Under the pieces are notes generated by a model, which had not been told where the DNA came from, ran no database searches, and was given only the letters and a program-made list of their open reading frames with translations. From Pseudogemmobacter bohemicus (GTDB taxonomy: Bacteria; Pseudomonadota; Alphaproteobacteria; Rhodobacterales; Rhodobacteraceae), in NCBI RefSeq assembly GCF_003290025.1, contig NZ_QNHG01000002.1, positions 958,417 to 1,022,416 of the forward strand: a stretch of 64,000 bases of DNA, in the 5' to 3' direction. Positions 18,649 through 27,828 of the stretch are shown here, piece by piece. A program made the translations under genes and the position numbers. Every line of letters begins with the position of its first letter. Positions within the stretch are counted from its first letter, which is position 1.

Positions 18649-19932
18649 ATGCTGACACCCTTGCGACAAGCCGGACCTTTCCGAATATCGCCGCGTCTGG
18701 CGCGTTTTCTTGACGCGCCATCAGTCGCTTTGCGGGCGCTTGCCCTGGCCGCTCTGGTTGTGACCACCGTTCCGGCGGGGGCTCAGGAGGCCGGACAAGA
18801 GGCCGGGCAGGGCGCACCCGTCGGCTATCAGGGCGCACCCGTCGGCTATATGGTGCTCGAGACCACATCGGTGCCGGTACAGCAGGTGCTGACCGGGCGG
18901 GCGGTTGCCCGCAGCGCGACGCAGCTCAGGCCAAGGGTCGGGGGCGAAATTACCGGCATTCTCTACACGCCCGGCGCCAGGGTCGAGGCCGGGACGCCGC
19001 TTTTCGCCATTGATCCTCTGACCTACCGCGCGGCGCTGGCTTCCGCAGAGGCGAGCCTCGCCCGGGCCTCGGCCGATCTGAAAGCGGCGGAAACCAGCTA
19101 TGGAAGGGTCTCGGCGCTGCGGGGGTCTTCGGCCAGCCAGGCGGCGCTGGATCTCGCGGAGACCGATCTCCTGAAAGCCCAGGCGGGCTTTGCCGAGGCC
19201 GAATCCGGCGTGGATCTCGCCCGCGCCCAGCTGGACTGGACGACGATCCGCGCGCCCATCACCGGGATTGTCGGCGTGGCCCAGGTCTCTGTGGGCGATC
19301 TGGTGACCCAGGGCCAGGCCCAGGCGCTGGCCGAGATTGTGCAGGTCGATCCGGTGCTGGTCGATCTGTCGGAACCCTATCAGACCCGCCTCGCCATAGA
19401 GGCCCGCGCCGAAAGGGGCGAGATCGCGCTGATCCCGCCCGAGCTGGTTCTGGTGCTGGATGGCGGGCGGCGTATCGGCGGTGAGGCGGTGCTGCTCTCT
19501 TCGGCGGCGACAGTGTCCTCGTCGACCGGCACCCGCACGCTGCGGTTCGAGATCGCCAATCCCGGCGGCATGATCGCGCCGGGCATGTTCCTCCAGGCCG
19601 AGCTGACGCTGGCGCGCCAGCAGGCGATCCTGGTGCCGCAGCGCGCCACACAGCGCGAGCGGGACGGCAGGCTTTCGGCCTGGATCGCGCTCGATGGCAA
19701 ATCCGTCAAACGCTATCTGAGCGAGACCGGCACCTGGGGATCGTCCTGGATCATCCAGACCGGGCTGGAGCCGGGTGACTGGCTGCTGCTGGACGGCATC
19801 AATTCCATGCGCGAGGGCAGGGCGATCAGCCCGGTCGCGGTGACCATCGACGAGGCGGGGGTGGTGCGCGACCTGCCACCGGCGGCTGAACCGGCCGCCG
19901 ACCCTGCGCTGGCTGGCGGCGCGGGCAACTGA
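18649..19932 (+). CDS. RND efflux periplasmic adaptor subunit (membrane fusion protein)
   Basis: The AcrA/MexA-type adaptor links an inner-membrane RND pump to an outer-membrane channel. From the chosen ATG it has 427 residues. An export signal sits around residues 25-45 (ALRALALAALVVTTVPAGAQ), followed by a lipoyl half (RPRVGGEITGI), an alpha-helical hairpin rich in Ala/Glu (about 120-190), the second lipoyl half (TTIRAPITGIVG) and beta-barrel domains. Just after the signal, an 18-base segment is duplicated (18811-18828 and 18832-18849), giving GAPVGY twice. The upstream extension of the frame is discarded because it lacks a ribosome site and precedes the signal. The pump gene begins four bases after the stop. 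Confidence 0.93.
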   Translation: MLTPLRQAGPFRISPRLARFLDAPSVALRALALAALVVTTVPAGAQEAGQEAGQGAPVGYQGAPVGYMVLETTSVPVQQVLTGRAVARSATQLRPRVGGEITGILYTPGARVEAGTPLFAIDPLTYRAALASAEASLARASADLKAAETSYGRVSALRGSSASQAALDLAETDLLKAQAGFAEAESGVDLARAQLDWTTIRAPITGIVGVAQVSVGDLVTQGQAQALAEIVQVDPVLVDLSEPYQTRLAIEARAERGEIALIPPELVLVLDGGRRIGGEAVLLSSAATVSSSTGTRTLRFEIANPGGMIAPGMFLQAELTLARQQAILVPQRATQRERDGRLSAWIALDGKSVKRYLSETGTWGSSWIIQTGLEPGDWLLLDGINSMREGRAISPVAVTIDEAGVVRDLPPAAEPAADPALAGGAGN

Positions 19933-19935
19933 TCC

Positions 19936-22900
19936 ATGGCACAATTCTTCATCACCCGCCCGGTTTTCGCCTGGGTTCTCGCGATCATCACCATGCTGTT
20001 TGGCGGCTGGTCGGTCTGGAACCTGCCTGTCGAGCAATATCCCGATATCGCGCCGATCCGCATCAGCGTGACCGCGACCTATCCCGGCGCCTCGGCCGAG
20101 GCGACCGAGAATTCGGTCACTTCGGTGATCGAGGACGCGATGACCGGCCTCGACGGGTTGCTCTTTATGACCTCCAGCTCTTCGGCCAGCGGGCGTGCCC
20201 GGGTCGAGCTGGTCTTCAACGATACCGTCACCGCCGATCAGGCGCAGAACCAGGTGCAGAACAAGGTCGGGCTGGCGGAATCGGCGCTGCCGCTGGTGGT
20301 GCGCGAACGCGGCACCGAGGTCGAGCGCGCCGGCGAAAGCTCGCTGATGGTGGGGGCGCTGGTCTCCCCCGACAACCGCTATTCGACGCTGCAACTGGGC
20401 GATCTGACGACGCAGATGATCGAGGATGCGGTGCTGCGCATTGACGGCGTCGGCTCGATCGAAAGTTTCTCTTCGGGCTATGCGATGAGGGTCTGGCTGG
20501 ATCCGATGAAGATGGCCGAATTCCAGATCACGCCGGGTGACGTGACGGCGGCGATTGCCGATCAGAACTCGACCGTCTCGGTCGGTGCGCTTGGCGCCGA
20601 TCCGGCGGTGCCGGGGCAGCAGCTGACGGTGGCGCTGTCTTCGCAAACGCAGCTTTCCGGCGTCGATCAGTTTGCGCAGATCCGCCTGCGCGTCGAAGAG
20701 GGCGGCGGCGAGGTGCTTTTGGGCGATGTTGCCAGCATCGAGATCGGGCAGACCAGCTATGGACGCTCGGCTCTGTTCAACGGCGCCAATGCGGCGGGGT
20801 TTTCCGTGACGCTGGCCACCGGTGCCAATGCGGTCGAGACCGCGAAGCGGGTGCGCGAGACGCTTTCCGGGCTGCAATCGGCTTTGCCGGAAGGGGTAGA
20901 GGTCGCCTATCCCTTTGACACCTCTCCGTTTATCGAGGAGTCCATCCAGACCGTCTGGCAGACACTGGCCGAGGCGGTGGCGCTGGTCTTCATCGTTATC
21001 CTGATCTTCCTGCAAAGCTGGCGCGCGACGGTGATCCCGGTGATCGCGATTCCGGTGGTGCTGTTGGGTACGTTCGGGGTGTTGTCCCTGCTGGGCTATT
21101 CGATCAACACGCTGACCATGTTCGCCATGGTGCTGGCGATTGGTCTGCTGGTCGATGATGCCATCGTGGTGGTGGAAAATGTCGAAAGCCAGCTGGAGCA
21201 TGAGCCGGGGCTGGATGCGGTGACCGCGACGCGGCGCTCGATGGCGCAGATTTCCTCGGCGCTGGTGGGGATCGTGCTGGTGCTGTCATCGGTCTTCCTG
21301 CCGATGGCCTTCATGTCGGGATCGACCGGGGTGATCTATCGGCAATTCTCGATCACCATCATCTCGGCCATGGTGCTGTCGCTGGCGGTGGCGCTGATCC
21401 TGTCGCCGGCCATGTGCGCGGCGCTGTTGAAACCGCGCGCGCAGGGCGGCGGCAACTGGTTCGCGCGGCAGTTCAACCGTGGCATGGGGGCGGTTACGCG
21501 CGGCTATGGCGCCACGGCAGGGCTGGCGATGCGCTGGCCTTTCCTTGTGCTGGTGCTTTTGGGCGCAATCAGCTGGGGCTCGTTCCAGATGTTCCGCCAG
21601 CTGCCGTCATCCTTCGTTCCGCAAGAGGATCAGGGCGTGATGATGGTGCAGCTGCGCCTCGCCGAGGGGTCGACCTCGGCCCAGACCCGCGCGGTGACCG
21701 AAGAGGTCGTCGCCTGGCTGCAGGAGGAAGAAGGCGCCACGGTCGATACCGTGATGACCGCGCTTGGTTTCGTCTGGGGTGGCGGCGGGCCGAATACGGC
21801 GATGCTTTACATCCGGCTCAAACCCTTTGCCGAGCGTCCGGGCCTTTCCGCCGCGCGGCTGGAGCGGGTGGCGAATGCGTATTTTGATGGGCATCGCGCC
21901 GGCAATATCACCTTCTCTCAGCCGCCCGCGATCCAGGGCGTCGGCAGTTCGGCCGGCATTGCCTTCTACCTGATCGACCAGGCCGGTCAGGGCCAGGCGG
22001 CGCTGGAAGAGGCGGCGCTGCAACTGGCGACGCGGGCGCAGGAGCAGGGCCTCGCCTCGGGCTTTCGCGGCCATGAGCCGAGCCGCCGCCCCGCTTTGCG
22101 TCTTGACGTTGACCAAAGCCGCGCCCGCGCCATGGGCCTGACCGTGTCCGAGGTCAATGCCATGCTGTCGGTGATCTTCTCGGGACGCGAGGTGAATGAC
22201 TTTGAATTGGGGGCCGAGCTGCGCCCGGTGATCGTCCAGGGCGCCGCTGCCTGGCGGATGCAGCCCGAAGATGTCACCATCTGGCATGCGAGGAACCGCT
22301 CGGGCGAGATGGTGCCCTTTGCCAGTTTTATGACCCAGACCTGGTCGGAAAACTCGCCGACGCTGAACCGCTATGGCGGCACAAGGGCGATTTCGATCTC
22401 GGCCAATCCGGGAGAGGGCATCTCGACCGGGGCGGCGATGGACGGGCTTGAGGCGCTGCTCGCCGATTTTCCGGGCTATTCCATCGCCTGGACCGGGCTC
22501 TCCTATCAGGAGCGGCTGGCGGGCAATCAGGCGCCCTTGTTGTTTGCCATGTCGGCGCTGGTGGTGTTCCTGTCGCTGGCCGCGCTCTATGAAAGCTGGT
22601 CGGTGCCCTTCTCGGTGATGCTGGCGGTGCCGGTCGGGATCCTTGGCGCGCTGCTGGCGGCCTGGGGCTTTGCGCAATCGAACGATGTCTATTTCAAGGT
22701 CGGCCTGCTGACGACCATCGGGCTTGCGGCGCGGAATGCGATTCTGATCGTCGAATTTGCCGAGGCGCGACGAAAACAGGGGGTAGAGCTGATGGTGGCC
22801 ACCCGCTCCGCCGCCGAGGCGCGGCTCCGGCCGATCCTGATGACCTCGTTTGCCTTCGCGCTGGGGGTGCTGCCGCTGGCGCTGGCCAATGGCGCCGGGG

Positions 22901-23052
22901 CGGCGGCGCAACATGCGATCGGGATCGGTGTGCTGGGCGGTATGGTTGCCTCGACGGTGATCGCGCTCTTCATGGTGCCGGCGCTTTATGTGCTGGTGAT
23001 GCGGCTGACCGGGCGGAAGGCGGGTGCAACCCCGCCCCATGCCGCGCCGTGA
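19936..23052 (+). CDS. RND family efflux pump, inner-membrane permease (AcrB/MexB class)
   Basis: A 1038-residue proton-driven multidrug exporter of the HAE1 class. It starts with MAQFFITRPVFAWVLAI, the standard first helix. It has twelve membrane helices in two sets, with large periplasmic loops between helices 1-2 and 7-8. The proton-relay aspartates are in GLLVDDAIVVVENV. The GGxGxNTA-like and QGVGSSAGIAFYLID pieces belong to the porter domain. The C-terminal LLTTIGLAARNAILIVEFAE carries the conserved asparagine and glutamate. It is cotranscribed with the adaptor upstream. No TolC-like gene follows, so an outer-membrane channel encoded elsewhere must complete the pump. Substrates cannot be predicted. 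Confidence 0.95.
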   Translation: MAQFFITRPVFAWVLAIITMLFGGWSVWNLPVEQYPDIAPIRISVTATYPGASAEATENSVTSVIEDAMTGLDGLLFMTSSSSASGRARVELVFNDTVTADQAQNQVQNKVGLAESALPLVVRERGTEVERAGESSLMVGALVSPDNRYSTLQLGDLTTQMIEDAVLRIDGVGSIESFSSGYAMRVWLDPMKMAEFQITPGDVTAAIADQNSTVSVGALGADPAVPGQQLTVALSSQTQLSGVDQFAQIRLRVEEGGGEVLLGDVASIEIGQTSYGRSALFNGANAAGFSVTLATGANAVETAKRVRETLSGLQSALPEGVEVAYPFDTSPFIEESIQTVWQTLAEAVALVFIVILIFLQSWRATVIPVIAIPVVLLGTFGVLSLLGYSINTLTMFAMVLAIGLLVDDAIVVVENVESQLEHEPGLDAVTATRRSMAQISSALVGIVLVLSSVFLPMAFMSGSTGVIYRQFSITIISAMVLSLAVALILSPAMCAALLKPRAQGGGNWFARQFNRGMGAVTRGYGATAGLAMRWPFLVLVLLGAISWGSFQMFRQLPSSFVPQEDQGVMMVQLRLAEGSTSAQTRAVTEEVVAWLQEEEGATVDTVMTALGFVWGGGGPNTAMLYIRLKPFAERPGLSAARLERVANAYFDGHRAGNITFSQPPAIQGVGSSAGIAFYLIDQAGQGQAALEEAALQLATRAQEQGLASGFRGHEPSRRPALRLDVDQSRARAMGLTVSEVNAMLSVIFSGREVNDFELGAELRPVIVQGAAAWRMQPEDVTIWHARNRSGEMVPFASFMTQTWSENSPTLNRYGGTRAISISANPGEGISTGAAMDGLEALLADFPGYSIAWTGLSYQERLAGNQAPLLFAMSALVVFLSLAALYESWSVPFSVMLAVPVGILGALLAAWGFAQSNDVYFKVGLLTTIGLAARNAILIVEFAEARRKQGVELMVATRSAAEARLRPILMTSFAFALGVLPLALANGAGAAAQHAIGIGVLGGMVASTVIALFMVPALYVLVMRLTGRKAGATPPHAAP

Positions 23053-23073
23053 ACCGGCGCGGCGGGCAGGGTT

Positions 23074-25374
23074 TCAGCCCTCTTTCCCGGGGTCATAGGC
23101 CAGCAGTCTCAGCGCGTTCAGCGTCACCAGCACCGTCGCGCCGGTATCGGCAAGAATGGCGATCCAGAGCCCGGTGATCCCCAGAACCGAGGTCACCAGG
23201 AACACCGCCTTCAGCCCAAGCGCGAGTGTGATGTTCTGCCGGATATTCGCCATGGTGGTGCGCGACAGCCGGATCAGCGCGGGAATGTCCGTCACCCGGT
23301 CGCGCAGGATGGCGGCATCCGCCGTCTCCAGCGCCACATCGGTGCCCGAGCCCATCGCGACGCCAACCCCCGCCTGTTTCAGCGCCGGCGCGTCATTGAT
23401 GCCGTCGCCGATCATCATTACGCCGCCATCCGCCCCCATCTCGCGGATCACCGAAAGCTTGTCCTCGGGCATCATCTGCGCCCGGAACTCCATCCCGAGG
23501 CCACCTGCAATGGCGGCCGCAGTGCGGGGATTGTCGCCGGTGAGGATGATGGGCGTGATCCCCATGGCCCTGACCTGCCGCATCGCGTCTGCGGCGTCCT
23601 CGCGCGGCTCGTCGCGCATGGCGATCAGGCCGAGGGGGCGGGTCTCGTAATACACCGCCACCACGGTTTTCCCTTCGGCTTCCAGCCGGCCGGCATGGTC
23701 ATTCAGGCCTGCGTCGATGCCGCCAGCCGACAGCGCGTGATGGGGCGAGGAGACCCAGGCCTTTGCCTCGCCATCAGGGCCTGCCACCAGTGCCTCGACG
23801 CCCTTGCCGACAATCGCCCTTGCCTCACGCGCGGGCAGCGGGGTGATGCCTGCCGCCTGCACCCGGTCCAGCACGGCGCGGGCCAGCGGATGCGAGGATC
23901 CGGTTTCCACCGCGCCGGCCACTGCCAGCAACTGGGCTTCATCTGCCCCGGGCGCTACGACCAGATCGGTGACAACGGGCTTGCCACGGGTCAGGGTGCC
24001 GGTCTTGTCAAAGGCGATGCGGCTGACGGTTGCCGCCGCCTCGATCACCGCGCCCCCCTTCAAAAGCAGCCCCTTTTTCGCACCGGAAGACAAAGACGAG
24101 GCGATGGAGGCGGGGACCGAGATCACCAGTGCGCAGGGACAACCGATCAGCAAAAGTGCGAGGCCACGATAGATCCAGGTGTCCCAGTCCCCCCCTGCGA
24201 ACAGCGGCGGGATCAGGATCACCAGTATGGAAAGAACGACAATGGCCGGCATGTAAAACCGCGAGAAGCGGTCGATGAACCGCTCGGTCGGCGCGCGCGC
24301 CTCTTCCGCCTCTTCGACAAGGCGGATGATGCGGGCGATGGTATTGTCCGAGGCCTCGCGGCTGACCGCGACCCGCAGGACGGCTTCGGTATTGATCGAG
24401 CCGGCGAAGACCGGATCGCCCTCGCTTTTGGTGATGGGAACGCTTTCGCCGGTCACCGGGCTTTCATCAATGCCGCTGGTTCCCGAAAGGATGGAGCCAT
24501 CCGCCGGGATGCGATCACCGGGGCGGACCAGCACGGTCTGGCCGATTGCCAGCTCTGCCACCGGCACCTCGCGTGTGGTGCCGCCCGTTTCCAGAAGCGC
24601 GGTCTTCGGCACGAGGTTCGCCAGCGCCCTTATGCCGTCGCGGGCCTTGTTGGCGGCAACGCCTTCCAGCATCTCGCCCACCGCAAAGAGGAACACAACC
24701 AGCGCCGCCTCTTCCGCCGCGCCGATGAACAGCGCGCCGATGGCGGCGATGGTCATCAGGCTCTCGATGGTGAAGGGCTGGCCCATGCGCAGCGCCTCAT
24801 AAGCGCGTTTCGTGACCGGGGCGACGCCGATCACACAGGCGGCAAGAAAGGCCCAATAGCCATATTCGGCCGAGGTCAGCAGCTCGAACACCCAGGCCAG
24901 CGCCAGCAGGATGCCGGTAAAGATCACCAGCCGCCCCTTGCCGGTCAGATACCAGGCCTTGCCGCGATCGGCCGGATTGTCGTGGGAATGGACGTGACCG
25001 GGGGCGCCATGGCCTGAGTCAGAACCGCCGCTGGCCGCCACCCCCGGTGTGCGGCCCCGCATGTCAGCCGCAGGTCCGGCATGGTCGTGTCCTGCATGAT
25101 CATGTCCCGCATGATCATTGGCCGCGCGCGCCCCGCCCGGTTTACCCGCGCCCTTGCCCGGGCTGATCTCAAAGCCCAGCCGGCGCACCACCGCCTCGAT
25201 ATCCTCCGGCCTGGCGCCGCCCTCGCTGAGCGTCGCCGTAAGCCTTTCGCTGATCAGCGCGACCTTCACATCGCTGACGCCCGGCAGCTTTTGGACCGCC
25301 TTTGTCACCTTCACCGTACAGGAGGCGCAATCCATGCCCCCCACCTGCCATTCGCGCCTGTTCGTCTCTTGCAT
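23074..25374 (-). CDS. zntA: Heavy-metal P1B-type ATPase, Zn/Cd/Pb-exporting class
   Basis: Exports soft divalent metals across the inner membrane with ATP. The 766 residues begin at an ATG seven bases after GGAGG; a TTG two codons earlier is not needed. The HMA domain has Cys16 and Cys19 in GMDCASC. A histidine-rich linker with repeated AGHDH follows (about 88-105), often seen in zinc exporters. The membrane CPC motif is Cys412-Pro-Cys414, the phosphorylated Asp456 sits in DKTGTLTRG, and the hinge is GDGINDAPAL. CPC with an HMA and His-rich linker suggests Zn/Cd rather than Cu, but copper-type activity is not excluded. A MerR-type promoter lies upstream. Confidence 0.9.
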   Translation of the reverse strand: MQETNRREWQVGGMDCASCTVKVTKAVQKLPGVSDVKVALISERLTATLSEGGARPEDIEAVVRRLGFEISPGKGAGKPGGARAANDHAGHDHAGHDHAGPAADMRGRTPGVAASGGSDSGHGAPGHVHSHDNPADRGKAWYLTGKGRLVIFTGILLALAWVFELLTSAEYGYWAFLAACVIGVAPVTKRAYEALRMGQPFTIESLMTIAAIGALFIGAAEEAALVVFLFAVGEMLEGVAANKARDGIRALANLVPKTALLETGGTTREVPVAELAIGQTVLVRPGDRIPADGSILSGTSGIDESPVTGESVPITKSEGDPVFAGSINTEAVLRVAVSREASDNTIARIIRLVEEAEEARAPTERFIDRFSRFYMPAIVVLSILVILIPPLFAGGDWDTWIYRGLALLLIGCPCALVISVPASIASSLSSGAKKGLLLKGGAVIEAAATVSRIAFDKTGTLTRGKPVVTDLVVAPGADEAQLLAVAGAVETGSSHPLARAVLDRVQAAGITPLPAREARAIVGKGVEALVAGPDGEAKAWVSSPHHALSAGGIDAGLNDHAGRLEAEGKTVVAVYYETRPLGLIAMRDEPREDAADAMRQVRAMGITPIILTGDNPRTAAAIAGGLGMEFRAQMMPEDKLSVIREMGADGGVMMIGDGINDAPALKQAGVGVAMGSGTDVALETADAAILRDRVTDIPALIRLSRTTMANIRQNITLALGLKAVFLVTSVLGITGLWIAILADTGATVLVTLNALRLLAYDPGKEG

Positions 25375-25436
25375 CACCAATCCTCCGCATTCCGAACCCG
25401 CATGACAGGGGTCAGAGCGCTTTCTTCATCGAATCG

Positions 25437-25467
25437 GGTGTATTTCCTCCAGTCACTAGAGGTGCAA
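25437..25467 (-). promoter_or_regulatory. MerR-family-type promoter/operator driving the metal ATPase
   Basis: On the minus strand the order is TTGCAC (-35, 25467-25462), the near-perfect dyad CCTCTAGTGACTGGAGG (25462-25446), and TACACC (-10, 25442-25437). The spacer is 19 bases, the unusual length used by MerR, ZntR and CueR family activators, which untwist such promoters when metal binds. The dyad's CTAGTGACT core resembles known family operators. The ATPase start is about 60 bases downstream. Confidence 0.65.
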
Positions 25468-25480
25468 GCGGTTTGTGCGG

Positions 25481-25822
25481 TCAGAACATCCGGCCGGCCA
25501 GCGGCACGTCATGGCCCGGAGACAACAGCACGACCTCGCCCTCCGCATCGGGAACGCCCAATACCAGCACTTCCGAGCGCACCGGCCCGATCTGGCGTGG
25601 CGGGAAATTCACCACGGCCAGCACCTGGTGGCCGATCAGCTGATCAATCGTGTAGTGTTTCGTGATTTGCGCCGAAGAGCGTTTCACACCGATGTCAGGC
25701 CCGAAATCGACGCGCAGCTTAAAGGCGGGCTTGCGGGCCTCGGGGAAAGGTTCGGCCTCGATGATGCGGCCGACGCGGATATCCACCTTCGCGAAATCGT
25801 CATAGCTGATCGGGTCGCTCAT
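25481..25822 (-). CDS. csaA: CsaA-like tRNA-binding domain protein
   Basis: A 113-residue stand-alone OB-fold protein of the tRBD/EMAP-II type. It shows the strand DIRVGRIIEAEPFP, then KLRVDFGPDIGVKRSSAQIT, VLAVVNFPPRQIGPVRSEVL and a C-terminal GEVVLLSPG, the normal CsaA order. CsaA is described as a protein-export-related chaperone in Bacillus and binds tRNA in vitro; its role in alphaproteobacteria is unclear. The ATG overlaps the proC stop (ATGA), so it is translated from the proC message. Confidence 0.9.
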   Translation of the reverse strand: MSDPISYDDFAKVDIRVGRIIEAEPFPEARKPAFKLRVDFGPDIGVKRSSAQITKHYTIDQLIGHQVLAVVNFPPRQIGPVRSEVLVLGVPDAEGEVVLLSPGHDVPLAGRMF

Positions 25823-26631
25823 TTGCCCAACTCCCTGCCGCGATCGGCTGCCGCTTTGACCGCCCGTTTCAAAAGCGCGGGGAAGCCGGTTTCCCGCTCC
25901 ATCAGCACCGCCAGCGCCGCAGCGGTGGTGCCGCCGGGCGAGGTGACATTGACCCGCAACTGTTCTGCGCTGTCGGTTGAACGATGCGCCAGCTCCCCCG
26001 AGCCGGTGACGGTCGCCCGCGCCAGTTTCATCGCGATGTCAGGGCTGAGGCCCTCGGCCTCGCCCGCCGCCGCCAGTGCCTCGATCAGGTGGAAAACATA
26101 GGCCGGACCCGAGCCGGATACGGCTGTCACCGCGTCGATCTGCGCCTCATTCTCCAGCTCGACCACCTCGCCCACCGCCTGCATCAACAGCCGCGCCTGG
26201 GCCAGCTGACTGGCCGAGGCATGCGCATTGCCGACAAGACCCGAGATGCCGCGCCCGACCATGGCGGGGGTGTTCGGCATCACCCGCACAATCGGCGTCT
26301 GTGCGCCAAGCACCTGTTCCAGCGTCTGAATCGTGGTGCCGGCGGCAATCGAGATGAACAATGTCGGCCCATTGCCCAGAGCCGTCAGGCCCGGCAGCGC
26401 CGCACCCATCATCTGCGGCTTGACCGCGAGAATGGCGATCCCGGCCCGGTCGGGTACGCCCTTGTTCAGATGCACGCCGGTCGATTGCAGCCAGTCGGAA
26501 GGGCGCGGTTCAATCACCCAGACAGAGCCAGCCGGCACGCCGAAATCCAGCCAGCCCTTCAGCAAAGCCGATCCCATCTTGCCGCAACCCAGCAGCAAAA
26601 GCCCGTGTTCGATAGTGATATAAGCTGACAT
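25819..26631 (-). CDS. proC: Pyrroline-5-carboxylate reductase
   Basis: Last enzyme of proline synthesis: reduces 1-pyrroline-5-carboxylate with NAD(P)H in the cytosol. The 270 residues match the family. The Rossmann motif is LLLGCGKMGSALLKGW near the N-terminus. Other family markers are LAVKPQMMGAAL, VRVMPNTPAMVGRGISG and the C-terminal helical signature with VTSPGGTTAAAL. The chosen ATG has a GAAGGCGAG ribosome site; a start seven codons earlier is weaker. It lies 33 bases after the ybjN-like gene and is coupled to csaA. Confidence 0.95.
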   Translation of the reverse strand: MSAYITIEHGLLLLGCGKMGSALLKGWLDFGVPAGSVWVIEPRPSDWLQSTGVHLNKGVPDRAGIAILAVKPQMMGAALPGLTALGNGPTLFISIAAGTTIQTLEQVLGAQTPIVRVMPNTPAMVGRGISGLVGNAHASASQLAQARLLMQAVGEVVELENEAQIDAVTAVSGSGPAYVFHLIEALAAAGEAEGLSPDIAMKLARATVTGSGELAHRSTDSAEQLRVNVTSPGGTTAAALAVLMERETGFPALLKRAVKAAADRGRELGK

Positions 26632-26664
26632 AGCCTCGCCTTCCCGTCGCATCAGGGGGCGAGG

Positions 26665-27168
26665 TTAGGCGCGGCCGTAAGCCTCTGCAATGGCGACTTT
26701 CATGGCATCCGCCGGCTTGCGCCCGCCCCAGAGCGTCAGCTGGAAGGCGGGGTAAAACCGCTCGGCCGCCAGCACGGCAGAAGAGATCAGCCGGTCGATC
26801 TGTTCCGGCCCCGCCACCTGGCCGCCGGCGAGGCACAGGCCATAGCGCCAGACCATCAGCTTTTGCTCGTCCCACCAGGTAAAGCCGCCGGTCCAGACCA
26901 TGTCATTGCAGCGGTTGATCAGCTCGTAGAGTTCCGCCATGCGCCCCTCGGGGGGCTCCATCTCGAATGTGCAGATCAGGCGCAGCGTCTCATCCTGGTC
27001 GGACCAGGCGAGCGTCAGCGAATAGGTGCGCCATTGCCCCTCGACCGCCATGGCGATCTGGTCATCGGTCACGCGGTCGAATTCCCAGGCATTGCTGGTG
27101 GCCAGCGTCTCGACGATGTCGATGGGGTGGATCTCATCCGAGAGGAGATAATCTTCGGAAAGTGACAT
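26665..27168 (-). CDS. YbjN domain-containing protein
   Basis: A 167-residue cytosolic protein of the YbjN / type III chaperone-like fold. Recognisable pieces are IDIVETLATSNAWEFDR at the start, a central LRLICTFEMEPPEGRMAELY and VWRYGLCLAGG in the second half. YbjN affects motility and stress genes in E. coli, but its mechanism is unknown. The start is uncertain: ATGs at 27168 and 27183 are both possible. Translation from the longer frame beginning at 27345 would run through the DnaA-box cluster and is unlikely. It heads the ybjN-proC-csaA transcription unit. Confidence 0.88.
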   Translation of the reverse strand: MSLSEDYLLSDEIHPIDIVETLATSNAWEFDRVTDDQIAMAVEGQWRTYSLTLAWSDQDETLRLICTFEMEPPEGRMAELYELINRCNDMVWTGGFTWWDEQKLMVWRYGLCLAGGQVAGPEQIDRLISSAVLAAERFYPAFQLTLWGGRKPADAMKVAIAEAYGRA

Positions 27169-27196
27169 GCCTGGCCTCATCATGGCGCCTCTGGCC

Positions 27197-27348
27197 TGTG
27201 GATAACCACCAGAAGCTGGGGAATCGGCAAGGTTGTGCGGATTTATCCACAGTCCCCACCAGATATTGATTTTATCCTGATTCGTTCCGCGAATCATGTA
27301 AAGCGGTTTGTTGTGGAGGACCCTGTGGAAAACCGGGATTTCCACAGG
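27197..27348. promoter_or_regulatory. Cluster of DnaA-box-like sites and palindromes
   Basis: Two perfect DnaA boxes (TTATCCACA) lie in opposite orientation at 27205-27197 (minus) and 27243-27251 (plus). A third, TTTTCCACA with one mismatch, is at 27332-27324 (minus), and a fourth, ATTTCCACA with two mismatches, is at 27338-27346. The last two form an inverted repeat, CCTGTGGAAA / TTTCCACAGG (27322-27348, seven-base loop). Between them is an AT-richer stretch with the palindrome TGATTCG-TTCCG-CGAATCA. The region could be a DnaA-controlled promoter, a DnaA-titrating site or part of a replication origin. Confidence 0.5.
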
Positions 27349-27385
27349 AATTTTCGCTGATTGCCCCAGCCTGGCCGAATGCGGG

Positions 27386-27733
27386 TCAGGTGCCGGGCCT
27401 GGATCGCCTCCGGGCCCGGCGGCGCGGATGGAAGAAGCCGTCGCTGTTGCCCGGGGAATAGTAAAGCAGCCCGGCCTCCACGCAGTCCGCGCCCATGTGT
27501 TTTATGAATATGGGGCGGAAGATGGCCCTGAATTTCTCAAAGACCTCTGCCTGGCTTTCGGGGTCATAGCCATCGGCGATCAGCAGCCAGTCGGTGAATT
27601 GCTCTGCGGTTACCGGGCCGGATTCGGGCAGGAAATCGGTGACATGCACGAAGGTCCCGGTATGGCCAGAGCCGCAAAAACCGTATTTGGCGCAGACCTC
27701 ACAGGCCAGTCGGTCAAATCCTGTCTTTTTCAT
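27386..27733 (-). CDS. Small cysteine-containing protein of unknown function
   Basis: A 115-residue protein that I do not recognise. It contains a compact group C-x2-C-x5-C (CEVCAKYGFC) near residue 10-20, which may bind metal, followed by a mixed acidic/aromatic central part with TAEQFTDWLLIADGYDPES and a very basic tail (RRRARRRSR). The start codon is unclear: ATGs at 27733 and 27781 are both in frame and neither has a good ribosome site. It begins after the strong terminator at 27829-27861, so it would need its own promoter. Codon bias supports a real gene. Confidence 0.55.
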   Translation of the reverse strand: MKKTGFDRLACEVCAKYGFCGSGHTGTFVHVTDFLPESGPVTAEQFTDWLLIADGYDPESQAEVFEKFRAIFRPIFIKHMGADCVEAGLLYYSPGNSDGFFHPRRRARRRSRPGT

Positions 27734-27828
27734 GGGGGATAGCCGCAATGGCGCGGCAGGTTGTTGGTACAGTTCGATCATGGGAGAGGCGGATTGCGGG
27801 GTAAATGGCAAATACTGGCTTTATCGGG

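Noticed and set aside
18721-21201. A minus-strand open frame of 826 codons opposite the RND adaptor and pump
   Set aside because: It crosses two well-supported genes and has no recognisable domain.
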